Below are positions 43,749-51,775 of a DNA stretch of 64,000 bases, piece by piece (the first letter of the stretch is position 1; every line of letters starts with the position of its first letter). The translations under genes were made by a program, and so were the position numbers. Origin of the DNA: Kluyvera sp047971185 (GTDB taxonomy: Bacteria > Pseudomonadota > Gammaproteobacteria > Enterobacterales > Enterobacteriaceae); assembly GCF_047971185.1 (NCBI RefSeq), contig NZ_JBKDZH010000034.1:1-64000 (forward strand), written 5' to 3'. Below the pieces are notes generated by a model, which was not told the origin of the DNA, made no database searches, and worked only from the letters and a program-made list of their open reading frames with translations.

Positions 43749-44339
43749 TTATTGCTCAGTGCGGCGATGAATAAAGCGATTGAAGTCGGTTTGCAGCAGA
43801 TTGATCATCGATGATGACCAGCGCACGGCGCTGTTTTCCGGCAGCGACTGCGGCATAAACACCGCGTAGGCGAACAGCGCCATGCACAGCACGCGCTCAA
43901 GCTGATTGCCTTTGCGCGGCGCAAGGATCGGCAAACGGAAGCGCCAGCGGCACGGCCACAGCAACGGCACGCCCGCGGGCGTAAGCATGTCGGCGAGAAT
44001 ATGGCTCAGATAGCCCAGCACCATCCCCTGTACGGCGTCGGCGGGGACGATCCAGCTGTCCGGCACTTTCAGATAGAAAAGGGTGAGCGCAGCAAAGACG
44101 GCGAGCAGGCTGTGGGTAAAACCCCGGTGGCCAAACATGCGGGCAATGGGTTTCGACAGCCAGCTCAGCCGCTGCCCAAGAAAAGAGCGCGGGTGGTCGA
44201 TGTCCGGAAGCAGACAGGTCAGTATCGCCGACGGCACAATGTGCCACCAGTCTCCTTGCGCCAGGACCGGCGTCAGTTCGGCATTTTTCGCAAATACCGC
44301 GCAGGCGATAGAAAAAAGGAGATGTCCTTCCGCCGTCAT
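43749..44339 (-). CDS. ydjM: Inner membrane protein YdjM (SOS-regulated)
   Basis: A 196-residue membrane-bound metal-dependent hydrolase-family protein (YdjM/LexA-binding inner membrane-associated hydrolase). It starts MTAEGHLLFSIACAVFAKNAE and has HRGFTHSLLAVFA and LSHILADMLTPAGVPLLWP. The ATG at 44339 is chosen over one 12 bp upstream. A perfect LexA box lies just upstream. Molecular function is not established. Confidence 0.93.
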   Translation of the reverse strand: MTAEGHLLFSIACAVFAKNAELTPVLAQGDWWHIVPSAILTCLLPDIDHPRSFLGQRLSWLSKPIARMFGHRGFTHSLLAVFAALTLFYLKVPDSWIVPADAVQGMVLGYLSHILADMLTPAGVPLLWPCRWRFRLPILAPRKGNQLERVLCMALFAYAVFMPQSLPENSAVRWSSSMINLLQTDFNRFIHRRTEQ

Positions 44340-44355
44340 GATAAAACCCATTAAT

Positions 44356-44371
44356 CTGTGAATTCATACAG
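44356..44371. promoter_or_regulatory. LexA box upstream of ydjM
   Basis: CTGTGAATTCATACAG is a perfect CTGT-N8-ACAG. It lies 17 bp upstream of the ydjM ATG; a second, degenerate half (ACAG at 44386) follows. ydjM is a known LexA target in E. coli. Confidence 0.88.
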
Positions 44372-44427
44372 TATAGGGTTTTTATACAGTAGGCGGAAGA
44401 GGTTACAGTGTAACTCTTTGTCAAAAA

Positions 44428-45189
44428 TTAACGCGCCAGCCAGCCGCCGTCCACGGCTACCGTGTAGCCATTAATATAGTCAGAGGCCGGGGAGGCGAGG
44501 AACACCACCGGGCCTTTGAGATCGTCCGGCGTACCCCAGCGGCCAGCGGGAATACGGTCGAGAATTTCTTTGCTGCGATCGGCATCGTCGCGCAGCTGCT
44601 GGGTGTTGTTGGTGGCCATATAGCCTGGGGCAATGGCGTTCACGTTGATGCCGTGCTGGGCCCATTCGTTGGCCAGCAGGCGGGTGATGCCTAATACGCC
44701 GCTTTTTGAGGCGGTGTAGGATGGCACACGAATACCTCCCTGGAAAGAGAGCATCGATGCAATATTGATAATTTTCCCGCCGCTACCCTGTTGCAGGAAC
44801 TGTTTCGCCACTGCCTGGGAGAGGAAGAAGACCGACTTCAGGTTGAGGTTCATCACGTCGTCCCAGTTTTTTTCGCTGAAGGTCAGCGCATCTTCGCGAC
44901 GAATGGTGCCGGCGTTGTTAACCAGGATATCAATGCGCCCTGCGGCGGCAACGGCGGCAGGGACGATATCGGCGATGGCGTCAGGCTGGCTCAGGTCGGC
45001 CTGAATAGCGAACATCCGACGGCCGAGCGCCGCCACTTTTTCTGCGGTTTCCTGCGGAATGCTGCGGCTAACGCTGACGATATCGCATCCGGCTTCCGCC
45101 AGCCCCAGCGCCATACCCTGACCGAGACCTTTATCGCAGCCGGTGACGAGTGCGACTTTACCTTGCAGATTGAAAGCATGAAGAATCAT
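44428..45189 (-). CDS. kduD: 2-dehydro-3-deoxy-D-gluconate 5-dehydrogenase
   Basis: Short-chain dehydrogenase that reduces 2,5-diketo-3-deoxygluconate in the pectin/hexuronate route. The 253-residue protein has the NAD motif VTGCDKGLGQGMA, NNAG, and the catalytic Tyr/Lys in YTASKSG. It lies alone between ydjM and yniC without kduI, a position where K-12 has no gene. A strong KdgR-like operator lies upstream. Close SDR relatives such as gluconate 5-dehydrogenase cannot be fully excluded. Confidence 0.87.
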   Translation of the reverse strand: MILHAFNLQGKVALVTGCDKGLGQGMALGLAEAGCDIVSVSRSIPQETAEKVAALGRRMFAIQADLSQPDAIADIVPAAVAAAGRIDILVNNAGTIRREDALTFSEKNWDDVMNLNLKSVFFLSQAVAKQFLQQGSGGKIINIASMLSFQGGIRVPSYTASKSGVLGITRLLANEWAQHGINVNAIAPGYMATNNTQQLRDDADRSKEILDRIPAGRWGTPDDLKGPVVFLASPASDYINGYTVAVDGGWLAR

Positions 45190-45273
45190 TTCGACCCCTG
45201 TATACGGTTTTTATCGTTATGAGATGACCTACAGGGCTAAAGCATAGAAGGGCGCGAGGGAAAATTCAAATAA

Positions 45274-45294
45274 AAATAAAACAGCGTTTCATTT
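45274..45294. promoter_or_regulatory. KdgR operator upstream of kduD (predicted)
   Basis: Half-sites AAATAAAACA and CGTTTCATTT flank a single G. This agrees with the KdgR consensus AAATGAAACANTGTTTCATTT at 18 of 20 defined positions. It lies 85 bp upstream of the kduD ATG. Confidence 0.75.
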
Positions 45295-45342
45295 TTATGA
45301 TTGGGTTGGCATTTGCGGGCACAATAGCTGCCCGCATCATGA

Positions 45343-46011
45343 TTAGCCGCACAAATTTTCGCGAGTGAGCAACGCCAGTGACGGCAGCTTCACGTCGGCG
45401 AGGGCAAAACGCGGGTCGAGCTGGCTTTCCGCCGCCGGGACAACGATCGAGCGCATCCGCGCGGCCTTGCTGGCGATCATCCCGTTCACCGAATCCTCCA
45501 GCGCCACGCAGCACAGCGGGTCGACGCCCAGCGCGCTCGCGCAGTTCAGGTACACCAGCGGATGCGGTTTGCTGTAGGCCAGTTTTTCGGCGGAGGCCAG
45601 CGCGTCAAACTGCTCGCGCAGACCGAACATGGCCAGCACTTTTTCCAGCATGTACAGCGGAGAGGCCGAGGCGAGGCCCACTTTCAGTCCCTGCGCTTTA
45701 CACAGGGCGATGGCTTCAGGCACCCCAGGCAGCAGCGGGCGCGTCTGCTCAACCAGCGAAATCACGCGGGCAATCATCATCTCGACCACGGCGGCGCGAT
45801 CCGGGCCGCTCCACGGCTGCTGGCCGAACCACAGATCGACCACCAGATCGATACGGAGACCGCGGGTATCGGGAAGTTCGTGACGACGGGTAAAATCGAC
45901 GCCCAGTTCGCTCAGCACTTCGTGCTCGGCACGGTCCCACAGCGGCTCGGAATCGATCAGTAATCCATCCATATCGAAAATAGCGGCGCGTATTTGACGC
46001 TCGGTGGACAT
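45343..46011 (-). CDS. hxpB: Hexitol/2-deoxyglucose-6-phosphate phosphatase YniC
   Basis: HAD-family phosphatase (YniC/HxpB) that dephosphorylates sugar phosphates including 2-deoxyglucose 6-phosphate. The 222-residue protein has the nucleophile motif FDMDGLLIDSEPLWDRAE, LASASPL and ALEDSVNGMIASKAARM. It is divergent from yniB, as in E. coli. Confidence 0.95.
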   Translation of the reverse strand: MSTERQIRAAIFDMDGLLIDSEPLWDRAEHEVLSELGVDFTRRHELPDTRGLRIDLVVDLWFGQQPWSGPDRAAVVEMMIARVISLVEQTRPLLPGVPEAIALCKAQGLKVGLASASPLYMLEKVLAMFGLREQFDALASAEKLAYSKPHPLVYLNCASALGVDPLCCVALEDSVNGMIASKAARMRSIVVPAAESQLDPRFALADVKLPSLALLTRENLCG

Positions 46012-46148
46012 AACTACCTCTCCTTAAGGGTAACGAATGCCGGTTAATGGTATATCATATCGCGCGTAAAGTCGGGCGAAAGTCACCTTCAGCAGGTAGA
46101 CTTAATAAGCACTTAGCCCGAGAGTAAGCGTCTTAACAAGGGGAACCC

Positions 46149-46685
46149 ATGACGTATCAACAAGCTGGACGCATTGCCATCCTCAAGCGTATTGCCGGGT
46201 GGGTCATTTTTATACCTGCGCTTATCTCTACGCTGATTTCCGTGCTGAAATTCATGTACGAACACAGCGCTAAGCAGCCGGGAATCGATGCCGTGATGAT
46301 GGATTTTGTCCACGTGATGGTCGAGATGATGCGCTTCAATACGCCATTCCTGAATCTGTTCTGGTACAACTCGCCGCAGCTGGACTTCCATAACGGCCTG
46401 AACATCCTGTTCTGGATTATCTTCGCGCTCATTTTCGTGGCGCTGGCGCTGCAGGACTCCGGCGCGCGGATGGCGCGTCAGGCGAAGTATCTGCGCGAAG
46501 GGGTGAACGATCAGCTGATTCTGGAGAAGGCGAAAGGGGCGGAGGGGCTGAGCCGTGAAGCGCTGGAAGCGCGCGTCGAGGTGCCGCGTCATACCATTTT
46601 CGTGCAGTTTTTCCCGCTCTATATTCTGCCGATTATCGTGATTGTGATCGGCTACTTCGTTTTGAAGGTGCTGGGTTTCCTCTGA
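46149..46685 (+). CDS. yniB: Inner membrane protein YniB
   Basis: A 178-residue membrane protein with three or four hydrophobic segments and unknown function. It has the conserved ILKRIAGWVIFIPALISTLISVLKFMY and FLQFFPLYILP-like VQFFPLYILPIIVIVIGYF. Length equals E. coli YniB. It is followed by a hairpin and then convergent yciA, a gene that lies far away in K-12. Confidence 0.93.
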   Translation: MTYQQAGRIAILKRIAGWVIFIPALISTLISVLKFMYEHSAKQPGIDAVMMDFVHVMVEMMRFNTPFLNLFWYNSPQLDFHNGLNILFWIIFALIFVALALQDSGARMARQAKYLREGVNDQLILEKAKGAEGLSREALEARVEVPRHTIFVQFFPLYILPIIVIVIGYFVLKVLGFL

Positions 46686-46692
46686 ATGCAGC

Positions 46693-46714
46693 AGGCCCGG
46701 CGAATGCCGGGCCT
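46693..46714. terminator. Bidirectional terminator-like hairpin between yniB and yciA
   Basis: AGGCCCGGC and GCCGGGCCT pair around GAAT between two convergent genes. No strong T-run. Confidence 0.6.
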
Positions 46715-46718
46715 GTGA

Positions 46719-47117
46719 TTATGCAGCTGGAATGGCGCGCGGTTTCCCCGACGGGTCGACCGCGACGTAGATAAACAGCGCCTCGGTCGCTTTATAGCGC
46801 TGACCAATCGGCTCTGATGACACCTTCTTCACCCACACTTCGATATTGATCGTCACCGACGTATTGCCGCGCTTAACGCAGCGCGCGTAGCAGCACACCA
46901 CGTCGCCAACCGCAACCGGACGCAGAAACGTCATGCCGTCTACCCGCACGGTGACCACGCGGCCGTGAGCGACTTCCTTCGCCATAATGGCGCCACCAAT
47001 ATCCATTTGCGACATCAACCAGCCGCCGAAAATATCGCCGTTGGCATTGGTATCCGCAGGCATGGCTAACGTGCGTAATACCAGCTCTCCCTGTGGAGCG
47101 TCATTCTGTAGTGTCAT
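46719..47117 (-). CDS. yciA: Acyl-CoA thioesterase YciA
   Basis: Hotdog-fold thioesterase that hydrolyses a wide range of acyl-CoAs. The 132-residue protein has NANGDIFGGWLMSQMDIGGA, whose Asp is catalytic, and VDGMTFLRPVAVGDVV. It is downstream of yciB by 15 bp, the conserved yciCBA order. Confidence 0.96.
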   Translation of the reverse strand: MTLQNDAPQGELVLRTLAMPADTNANGDIFGGWLMSQMDIGGAIMAKEVAHGRVVTVRVDGMTFLRPVAVGDVVCCYARCVKRGNTSVTINIEVWVKKVSSEPIGQRYKATEALFIYVAVDPSGKPRAIPAA

Positions 47118-47132
47118 TATTATTCTCTGTAC

Positions 47133-47672
47133 TTACTTAGAATCATCTTGTGGCATATGACGATAGATGTACACGCCGCTCAGCACGGTGAATACCAGCG
47201 TCAACGCCGTCAGGCCAAACACCTTAAAGTTTACCCAGATGTTTTGCGGTAACCAGAAGGCGATATAAATATTTGCCAGCCCGCAGAGGATGAAGAACAG
47301 CGCCCAAGCGAGGTTCAGCTTCGACCAGACCGCTTCCGGCAGGGTGATCTCTTTGCCCAGCATGCGCTGAATCAGCGGCTTTTTCATCACCCACTGGCTG
47401 ACCAGCAGCGCGCCGGCGAACAGGGCGTAAATCACCGTGACCTTCCACTTAATAAACTCATCGTTGTGGAAGAAGATGGTCAGACCGCCAAAAAACGCCA
47501 CCACGATAAAGGTGACCAGCGCCATTTTTTCGACTTTGCGATAGCGCACCCAGCTATAAATCAGCACCACCGCGGTGGCGACGATCAGCGCGGCGGTGGC
47601 GGCATAGATGTCGTAAATTTTATAGAAAGCAAAAAAGACAACCAGCGGTAAGAAATCAAGAAACTGCTTCAT
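47133..47672 (-). CDS. yciB: Inner membrane septation protein YciB
   Basis: A 179-residue membrane protein with five predicted segments (IspZ family), linked to septation and envelope integrity. It begins MKQFLDFLPLVVFFAFYKIYDIYAATAALI. The ATG at 47672 is used; 14 codons of open frame precede it without support. yciC lies 46 bp upstream. Confidence 0.95.
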   Translation of the reverse strand: MKQFLDFLPLVVFFAFYKIYDIYAATAALIVATAVVLIYSWVRYRKVEKMALVTFIVVAFFGGLTIFFHNDEFIKWKVTVIYALFAGALLVSQWVMKKPLIQRMLGKEITLPEAVWSKLNLAWALFFILCGLANIYIAFWLPQNIWVNFKVFGLTALTLVFTVLSGVYIYRHMPQDDSK

Positions 47673-47718
47673 ACTTCGATTCCGTAGTTCAGCGCCGCCC
47701 ATTACGGGCGGCATCAGA

Positions 47719-48462
47719 TTATTGACGAATAAGCATATACACGCGGAATAAATAGATCAGCAACAGCGCGGAAATCAGGTTGCTGAGCGTGTTGGCCACC
47801 ACGGCGCCGAGATACGGCGTCAGGAAGGCAAAGCTTGAGGCAAACAGCAGCAGCAGCGTTTTTGCCAGCATCCAGCCGACAACCGCAGGGGCAATCAGGC
47901 GGATATTGGCCCAGCCCAGGCGGGTGCTGTGGCGAATGGCGGCAAAGATGCCCAGCTTATCCTGCACCATTATCACCGGCGCGAACGCCAGCACGATTGC
48001 CAGCAGAATGCCGGGAACCACGATCAGCATAACGCCCATCTGGATCAGGAAGGTACTGATAAAGATCAGCACCAGCAGCTTCGGCAACACCGGCGCGCTG
48101 GCGCCGATCGCCCGCAGCGCACTGACCGGCTGCCCGGCGGAGATCAGCTGAATCATCAGCAAAATACCGCCCGCCAGAATCGCGTTGCCGATAAGCCCGG
48201 CAAAGGTGGATGCCGCAGAGGATTGCAGCAAAATTTGCTGCTGTTCCGGCGTCATGTTTTGCACCAAATCAAACAGCCCGGTGCTGCCCGCCAGATGGTC
48301 CCCGGTGGTCAGCGTCGCAAGCTGTTCATCGCTGGGGGAAAAGGCATGGCCAAGCACCACCGTGATAAATGAACAGAGCAAGGCAATCAGTAAAATGGTG
48401 ACGAACTGATTACGGAAAAAATTACCCGTGTCACGGTATACAGACTGCGCCGTGATAGACAT
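47719..48462 (-). CDS. yciC: Inner membrane protein YciC (UPF0259)
   Basis: A 247-residue UPF0259 membrane protein with about six segments, function unknown. MSITAQSVYRDTGNFFRNQF and FDLVQNMTPEQQQILLQ match E. coli YciC. The ATG at 48462 follows AAGGAGAGTGC. First gene of yciCBA, divergent from ompW. Confidence 0.94.
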   Translation of the reverse strand: MSITAQSVYRDTGNFFRNQFVTILLIALLCSFITVVLGHAFSPSDEQLATLTTGDHLAGSTGLFDLVQNMTPEQQQILLQSSAASTFAGLIGNAILAGGILLMIQLISAGQPVSALRAIGASAPVLPKLLVLIFISTFLIQMGVMLIVVPGILLAIVLAFAPVIMVQDKLGIFAAIRHSTRLGWANIRLIAPAVVGWMLAKTLLLLFASSFAFLTPYLGAVVANTLSNLISALLLIYLFRVYMLIRQ

Positions 48463-48849
48463 GCACTCTCCTTGAGTATTGCAGGTGTTAATTAGCCGGC
48501 AATTGTACCGCAAATCGCGTCTGCGTAGCAGCCTCTGCGCTATCCCTGCTAAGTATATCTTTGTAAAGAGGATTCAGCGGCGGCGGGCCGTACTGCGCGT
48601 GGTCTTCATGTTCCGTCCGGCAGGGGGGGAACAACGAACCTTGTGTCGCCCAGCGGCGATAAAGCATCTTTTCCTATTAAATTCATAAAATTGACATGGG
48701 TGATTATTTCCATTCTGACGCAAGTGACAAAAATTGATCTGGATTAATAAATGTTAAATCTAATGAATTAGTGTGATCCGTGATGGATCAAAAGTAACTC
48801 GTTATGGGTATATTTGCCGCGCTTGAAAAACCATAATGAGGAAGTGGAT
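48463..48849. promoter_or_regulatory. yciC-ompW intergenic region
   Basis: A 387-bp gap between divergent yciC and ompW without a credible gene. Its ompW-proximal half is AT-rich and holds the FNR-like site at 48734-48747. Nothing else was recognised. Confidence 0.6.
48734..48747. promoter_or_regulatory. FNR-like site upstream of ompW
   Basis: TTGATCTGGATTAA agrees with TTGAT-N4-ATCAA at nine of ten positions. It lies about 100 bp upstream of ompW, which is FNR-activated under anaerobiosis in E. coli. Confidence 0.6.
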
Positions 48850-49485
48850 ATGAAGAAGTTAGCAGCGGTTGCATTAATGTTGAGTACTGTTTCTGGCGGT
48901 GCCTGGGCGCATGAAGCAGGGGAGTTTTTCATTCGCGCCGGTTCCGCGACCGTGCGGCCTACCGAAGGTTCAGATAGCGTTCTCGGCAGCCTGGGGAGCT
49001 TTAACGTCAGCAATAACACGCAGCTTGGCTTAACCTTTACTTACATGGCCACCGACAATATCGGCATCGAGCTGCTGGCCGCCACGCCGTTCCGCCACAA
49101 AGTGGGCACCGGACCAACCGGCAATATCGCCACCGTTCATCAGCTACCGCCAACATTAATGGCTCAGTGGTACTTTGGTGATGCGCAGAGCAAATTGCGC
49201 CCATACATTGGCGCAGGGATTAACTACACCACCTTCTTTGATAACGATTTCAACAATACCGGTAAAGAGGCGGGGCTTTCAGACCTGAGCCTGGACGACT
49301 CGTGGGGCGCGGCAGGGCAGGTGGGGATGGATTATCTGATCAACCGCGACTGGCTGATTAACATGTCGGTGTGGTACATGGATATCGATACCAACGTGAA
49401 GTTTAAAGCTAACGGTGTGAACCAGAGCGTGAGTACCCGTCTGGATCCGTGGGTGTTTATGTTCTCTGCTGGCTACCGCTTCTGA
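48850..49485 (+). CDS. ompW: Outer membrane protein W, 3' end supplied by the prophage
   Basis: Eight-stranded outer-membrane beta-barrel forming a narrow hydrophobic channel. The 211-residue precursor has a signal peptide (MKKLAAVALMLSTVSGGAWA) and ends FMFSAGYRF, with the C-terminal Phe of the BAM beta-signal. A prophage is inserted in the 3' part: bases 49367-49466 recur exactly at 63319-63418. After that the left copy uses phage sequence that encodes the same last six residues with different codons. The gene is therefore a functional hybrid. Confidence 0.96.
   Translation: MKKLAAVALMLSTVSGGAWAHEAGEFFIRAGSATVRPTEGSDSVLGSLGSFNVSNNTQLGLTFTYMATDNIGIELLAATPFRHKVGTGPTGNIATVHQLPPTLMAQWYFGDAQSKLRPYIGAGINYTTFFDNDFNNTGKEAGLSDLSLDDSWGAAGQVGMDYLINRDWLINMSVWYMDIDTNVKFKANGVNQSVSTRLDPWVFMFSAGYRF
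49367..49466. repeat. attL: attL, 100-bp duplicated ompW segment
   Basis: Identical over 100 bp to 63319-63418. Identity stops sharply on both sides. The crossover point lies somewhere inside. It codes for OmpW residues before the last six. Confidence 0.93.
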
Positions 49486-49491
49486 TTTCTT

Positions 49492-49524
49492 CTGCAAAAC
49501 TCCTGCAAAACCTTTCTGCAAAAC
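49492..49524. repeat. Candidate integrase arm-type sites, left end
   Basis: CTGCAAAAC occurs three times, at 49492, 49503 and 49516, just inside the left end. The same 9-mer occurs at 63191 inside the right end. Spacing of 11 and 13 bp is close to one helical turn. Such clustered short repeats at both ends fit arm-type binding sites of a lambda-like integrase. Confidence 0.6.
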
Positions 49525-49548
49525 TGGTCATCAAATGACCAGTTTTTT
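49520..49548. terminator. Bidirectional terminator between ompW and integrase
   Basis: ACTGGTCAT pairs with ATGACCAGT around CAA and is followed by a T-run on plus (and T4 on minus). It ends the hybrid ompW transcript and the integrase transcript. Confidence 0.88.
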
Positions 49549-49551
49549 CCA

Positions 49552-50658
49552 TTATTTTCCCCGTGAATCGTTGTAACGATCAGTCATTGTTTTGCTCGAA
49601 TGGCCGAGCAGAATCTGGGTATCAATTCCTTGCGTTCTGTACAGTCGTTCTGAGAGTGATCTCTGTTCGTGGAAACTTGGCGGCGTGCCGTTTTCTCCCC
49701 AGTTATAATCCACCTCATCTCTTGCCTTACTAAAGGCTACAGTTAGCGTTGCCGGCATGACTTTCCCTCCGCGCTTTGCCTTTCCTTTCGCGTGGTGGTG
49801 ATGCAGAAGAAAAGGACTCAATACCTTATCTCTGCACATCGATACTATCTCCCCGAGGCTAATATTTAACTGCTGATTCCTGAGAGCCAGTGGTATTGCG
49901 ATCTTTGCGCCTGTTTTACCCTGTTCAACAAGCAAATAATTGTCCTCGATGTCGCTGAATTTCATGTTGCATATATCAGCAAGTCGCTGGCCGGTCACAA
50001 GCGCCAACAGCATCGCGCGCTGTAAAAAATAATTATCCTTTTCTGCTGCTTTGTAGATCAACTCCCACTCGGCAAAGGTTAATCGTTGGCGAGATATTTT
50101 TACATGCGGTTTTTTCGCAACTTCCGCCGGATTAAATCCCACGGGAACTTCCCCCACTTGCTGAGCCTCTTTGAACACATCAATCACAATCTTCCTGAAT
50201 ATTTGCCCCATTCTGTTATGCCCCTTATCTTTGTATTCATCGAGGATGGCAACGATATCTTTAACTGTTATTTGATCCATCTGAGACATGCCGAGATGTT
50301 GTTCAAGAACCTTTAGGGGGGAATCTTTCTGCTTCAGGGTGGACATTTTTATCTCTCCCCGAACCAGTCTTTCCTCCTGAATTTTCTTATATCTCGGTAT
50401 GAAATCAGAAATAGTCGATGAGCCGCCGAGGCGCGAATTAACTTCGTTTTTTATTTTGAGTATATGCCTCATTTTTTGCTCAGCTAACCGGCTGTTAGCT
50501 TCGACTGCAATTTCTTTGGCAATCTTTTCGTCGGTACCCAGTCCGTGAAATTTCCCTGTAACAGGGTGTTTGTAACGCCAATACACTTTATTTGTTCTTG
50601 AGTCTAAATAGGGGGAAAGGCCCGGGATCGTGACATTATGTTTCCGTGGTCTGCCCAT
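49552..50658 (-). CDS. int: Prophage tyrosine integrase
   Basis: A 368-residue lambda-type site-specific recombinase. The N-terminal arm-binding domain reads GLSPYLDSRTNKVYWRYKHPVTGKFHGLG. The catalytic core has the first Arg in VTGQRLADI, His/Arg in FHEQRSLSERLY, His in LLGHSSKTM and the nucleophilic Tyr in DRYND, so all key residues are present. It ends about 90 bp from attL. The start overlaps xis by 23 bp. Confidence 0.95.
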   Translation of the reverse strand: MGRPRKHNVTIPGLSPYLDSRTNKVYWRYKHPVTGKFHGLGTDEKIAKEIAVEANSRLAEQKMRHILKIKNEVNSRLGGSSTISDFIPRYKKIQEERLVRGEIKMSTLKQKDSPLKVLEQHLGMSQMDQITVKDIVAILDEYKDKGHNRMGQIFRKIVIDVFKEAQQVGEVPVGFNPAEVAKKPHVKISRQRLTFAEWELIYKAAEKDNYFLQRAMLLALVTGQRLADICNMKFSDIEDNYLLVEQGKTGAKIAIPLALRNQQLNISLGEIVSMCRDKVLSPFLLHHHHAKGKAKRGGKVMPATLTVAFSKARDEVDYNWGENGTPPSFHEQRSLSERLYRTQGIDTQILLGHSSKTMTDRYNDSRGK

Positions 50659-50884
50659 CTTCTAAGATTCTCCTCAATAGCGGATGATCCTGCTTTTTCA
50701 TTTCTGGTTGGGATGAGAAGCCAACGAACCGAGCTGTCATCTCAACGCGCCAGCTCTTTCCGACCTTACAGGCTGGTGGTGAGATCATCCCATTCTTTGC
50801 GTATTTATTTAATGTTGAGGGGCCGGGAATCGGATTACCAAATTCATGCTCAGCCCATTCCGAGAGCAGTACAAGTCTCGCCAT
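50636..50884 (-). CDS. xis: Prophage excisionase
   Basis: An 82-residue small basic protein beginning MARLVLLSEWAEHEFGNPIPGPSTLNKYAKNG, typical of lambda-like Exc/Xis winged-helix excisionases that bend DNA for excision. Start at 50884 is set by GGAGGAAAA upstream. The 3' end overlaps int by 23 bp, so the two are translationally linked. Confidence 0.85.
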   Translation of the reverse strand: MARLVLLSEWAEHEFGNPIPGPSTLNKYAKNGMISPPACKVGKSWRVEMTARFVGFSSQPEMKKQDHPLLRRILEDGQTTET

Positions 50885-50935
50885 TTTTCCTCCAGAGTAT
50901 GGCCCATCGCTGGGCCACATGCTGATAATGAAAAA

Positions 50936-51337
50936 TCAGTTCTTAATCAATTTCTGCCAGATAGCGGAAACGTATTTGACCTGATGACGGGCATCAGAAA
51001 GGGCATTGTGCATATCCCCTTCAAATGGAATGTCGTAGCGAGGTTTGATCCCAACTGCCTCGCCCATTTCGGTAATGGTTCGCACGTCACGATCATTCCA
51101 GAACTTCCACGGGCATTCGATATTTGCTCGCTCATACGATGAACGCAGGATGACATTGTCAAATGATGCGCCATTACCCCAGACCTGTACGTTAGAACCA
51201 GCGTCGGAATTTTCACTGATAAAGTCAGAAAATAACTCCAGTGCATCCCCGAGCGGCATTGCGTCACTCATTGTGATTTCAGAACGCGCTTCTGGAGACT
51301 GCTTTAACCACCATAAAACAGTCCCAGCATCTGGCAA
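50936..51337 (-). pseudogene. Phage 3'-5' exonuclease, 5'-truncated
   Basis: About 133 residues of a DEDD-type (RNase T-like) phage exonuclease: VQVWGNGASFDNVILRSSYERA, FWNDRDVRTI and the final HNALSDARHQVKYVSAIW are complete. The expected N-terminal MIDLETMG block with the first Asp/Glu metal ligands is missing; upstream sequence belongs to an unrelated open frame on the other strand. The remaining piece may still be translated but should not be catalytic. Confidence 0.8.
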
Positions 51338-51357
51338 CCGACGAAGAACTCGACCAG

Positions 51358-51582
51358 ATGATATGGAAGTTAGAGCGTGACGGAGGCATGACTCCCAAGG
51401 TGCTGTCGTTGATGAGAGAGCTGCGGGAAGTGCGGAAGGCGAATCCTCTGGTTGATGCTGACTTGCTTCATACGGCAGCGTCAGCGATTGAGGATTTGCT
51501 CACGACGAAAGACAGAAGCGGCGCCCATGCATGGCATGACATGCCGGCGAAACTCCGGAAGGCTGCGCAGCTAAACCTATAA
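51358..51582 (+). pseudogene. Remnant of an unidentified phage gene
   Basis: The frame reads QHLATDEELDQMIWKLERDGG... and ends LRKAAQLNL. It is open a little upstream of the ATG at 51358 and abuts the broken exonuclease end to end, so it is probably the 3' part of an early-region gene joined by deletion. No family could be named with confidence. Downstream (51583-51690) a further broken frame reading KLPASVADALEKAIQAM can be seen. Confidence 0.4.
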
Positions 51583-51775
51583 GTGAGACTTACAAGCTGC
51601 CAGCTAGCGTCGCAGACGCACTTGAAAAGGCTATCCAGGCGATGTCGTTCATGGGCGATACGCCTATGCTGGCGCGTATGTGTTGACGTATGCAGCGCCA
51701 GTTGTGAAGAAGCAGTTTAATGCCCCTGGTATGCAGGGGCAGGCGATAACAGAGTACGAACCGTATGCTTAATTA

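Noticed and set aside
43614..43814. Plus-strand 66-codon frame between tcyP and ydjM
   Set aside because: No ribosome-binding site, no recognisable product, and it overlaps the 3' end of ydjM.
48479..48688. Plus-strand frame in the yciC-ompW gap
   Set aside because: Arg-rich product without start signals in a known regulatory region.
49490..49550. tRNA as integration target
   Set aside because: The duplicated sequence is ompW coding DNA; no tRNA is present at either end.
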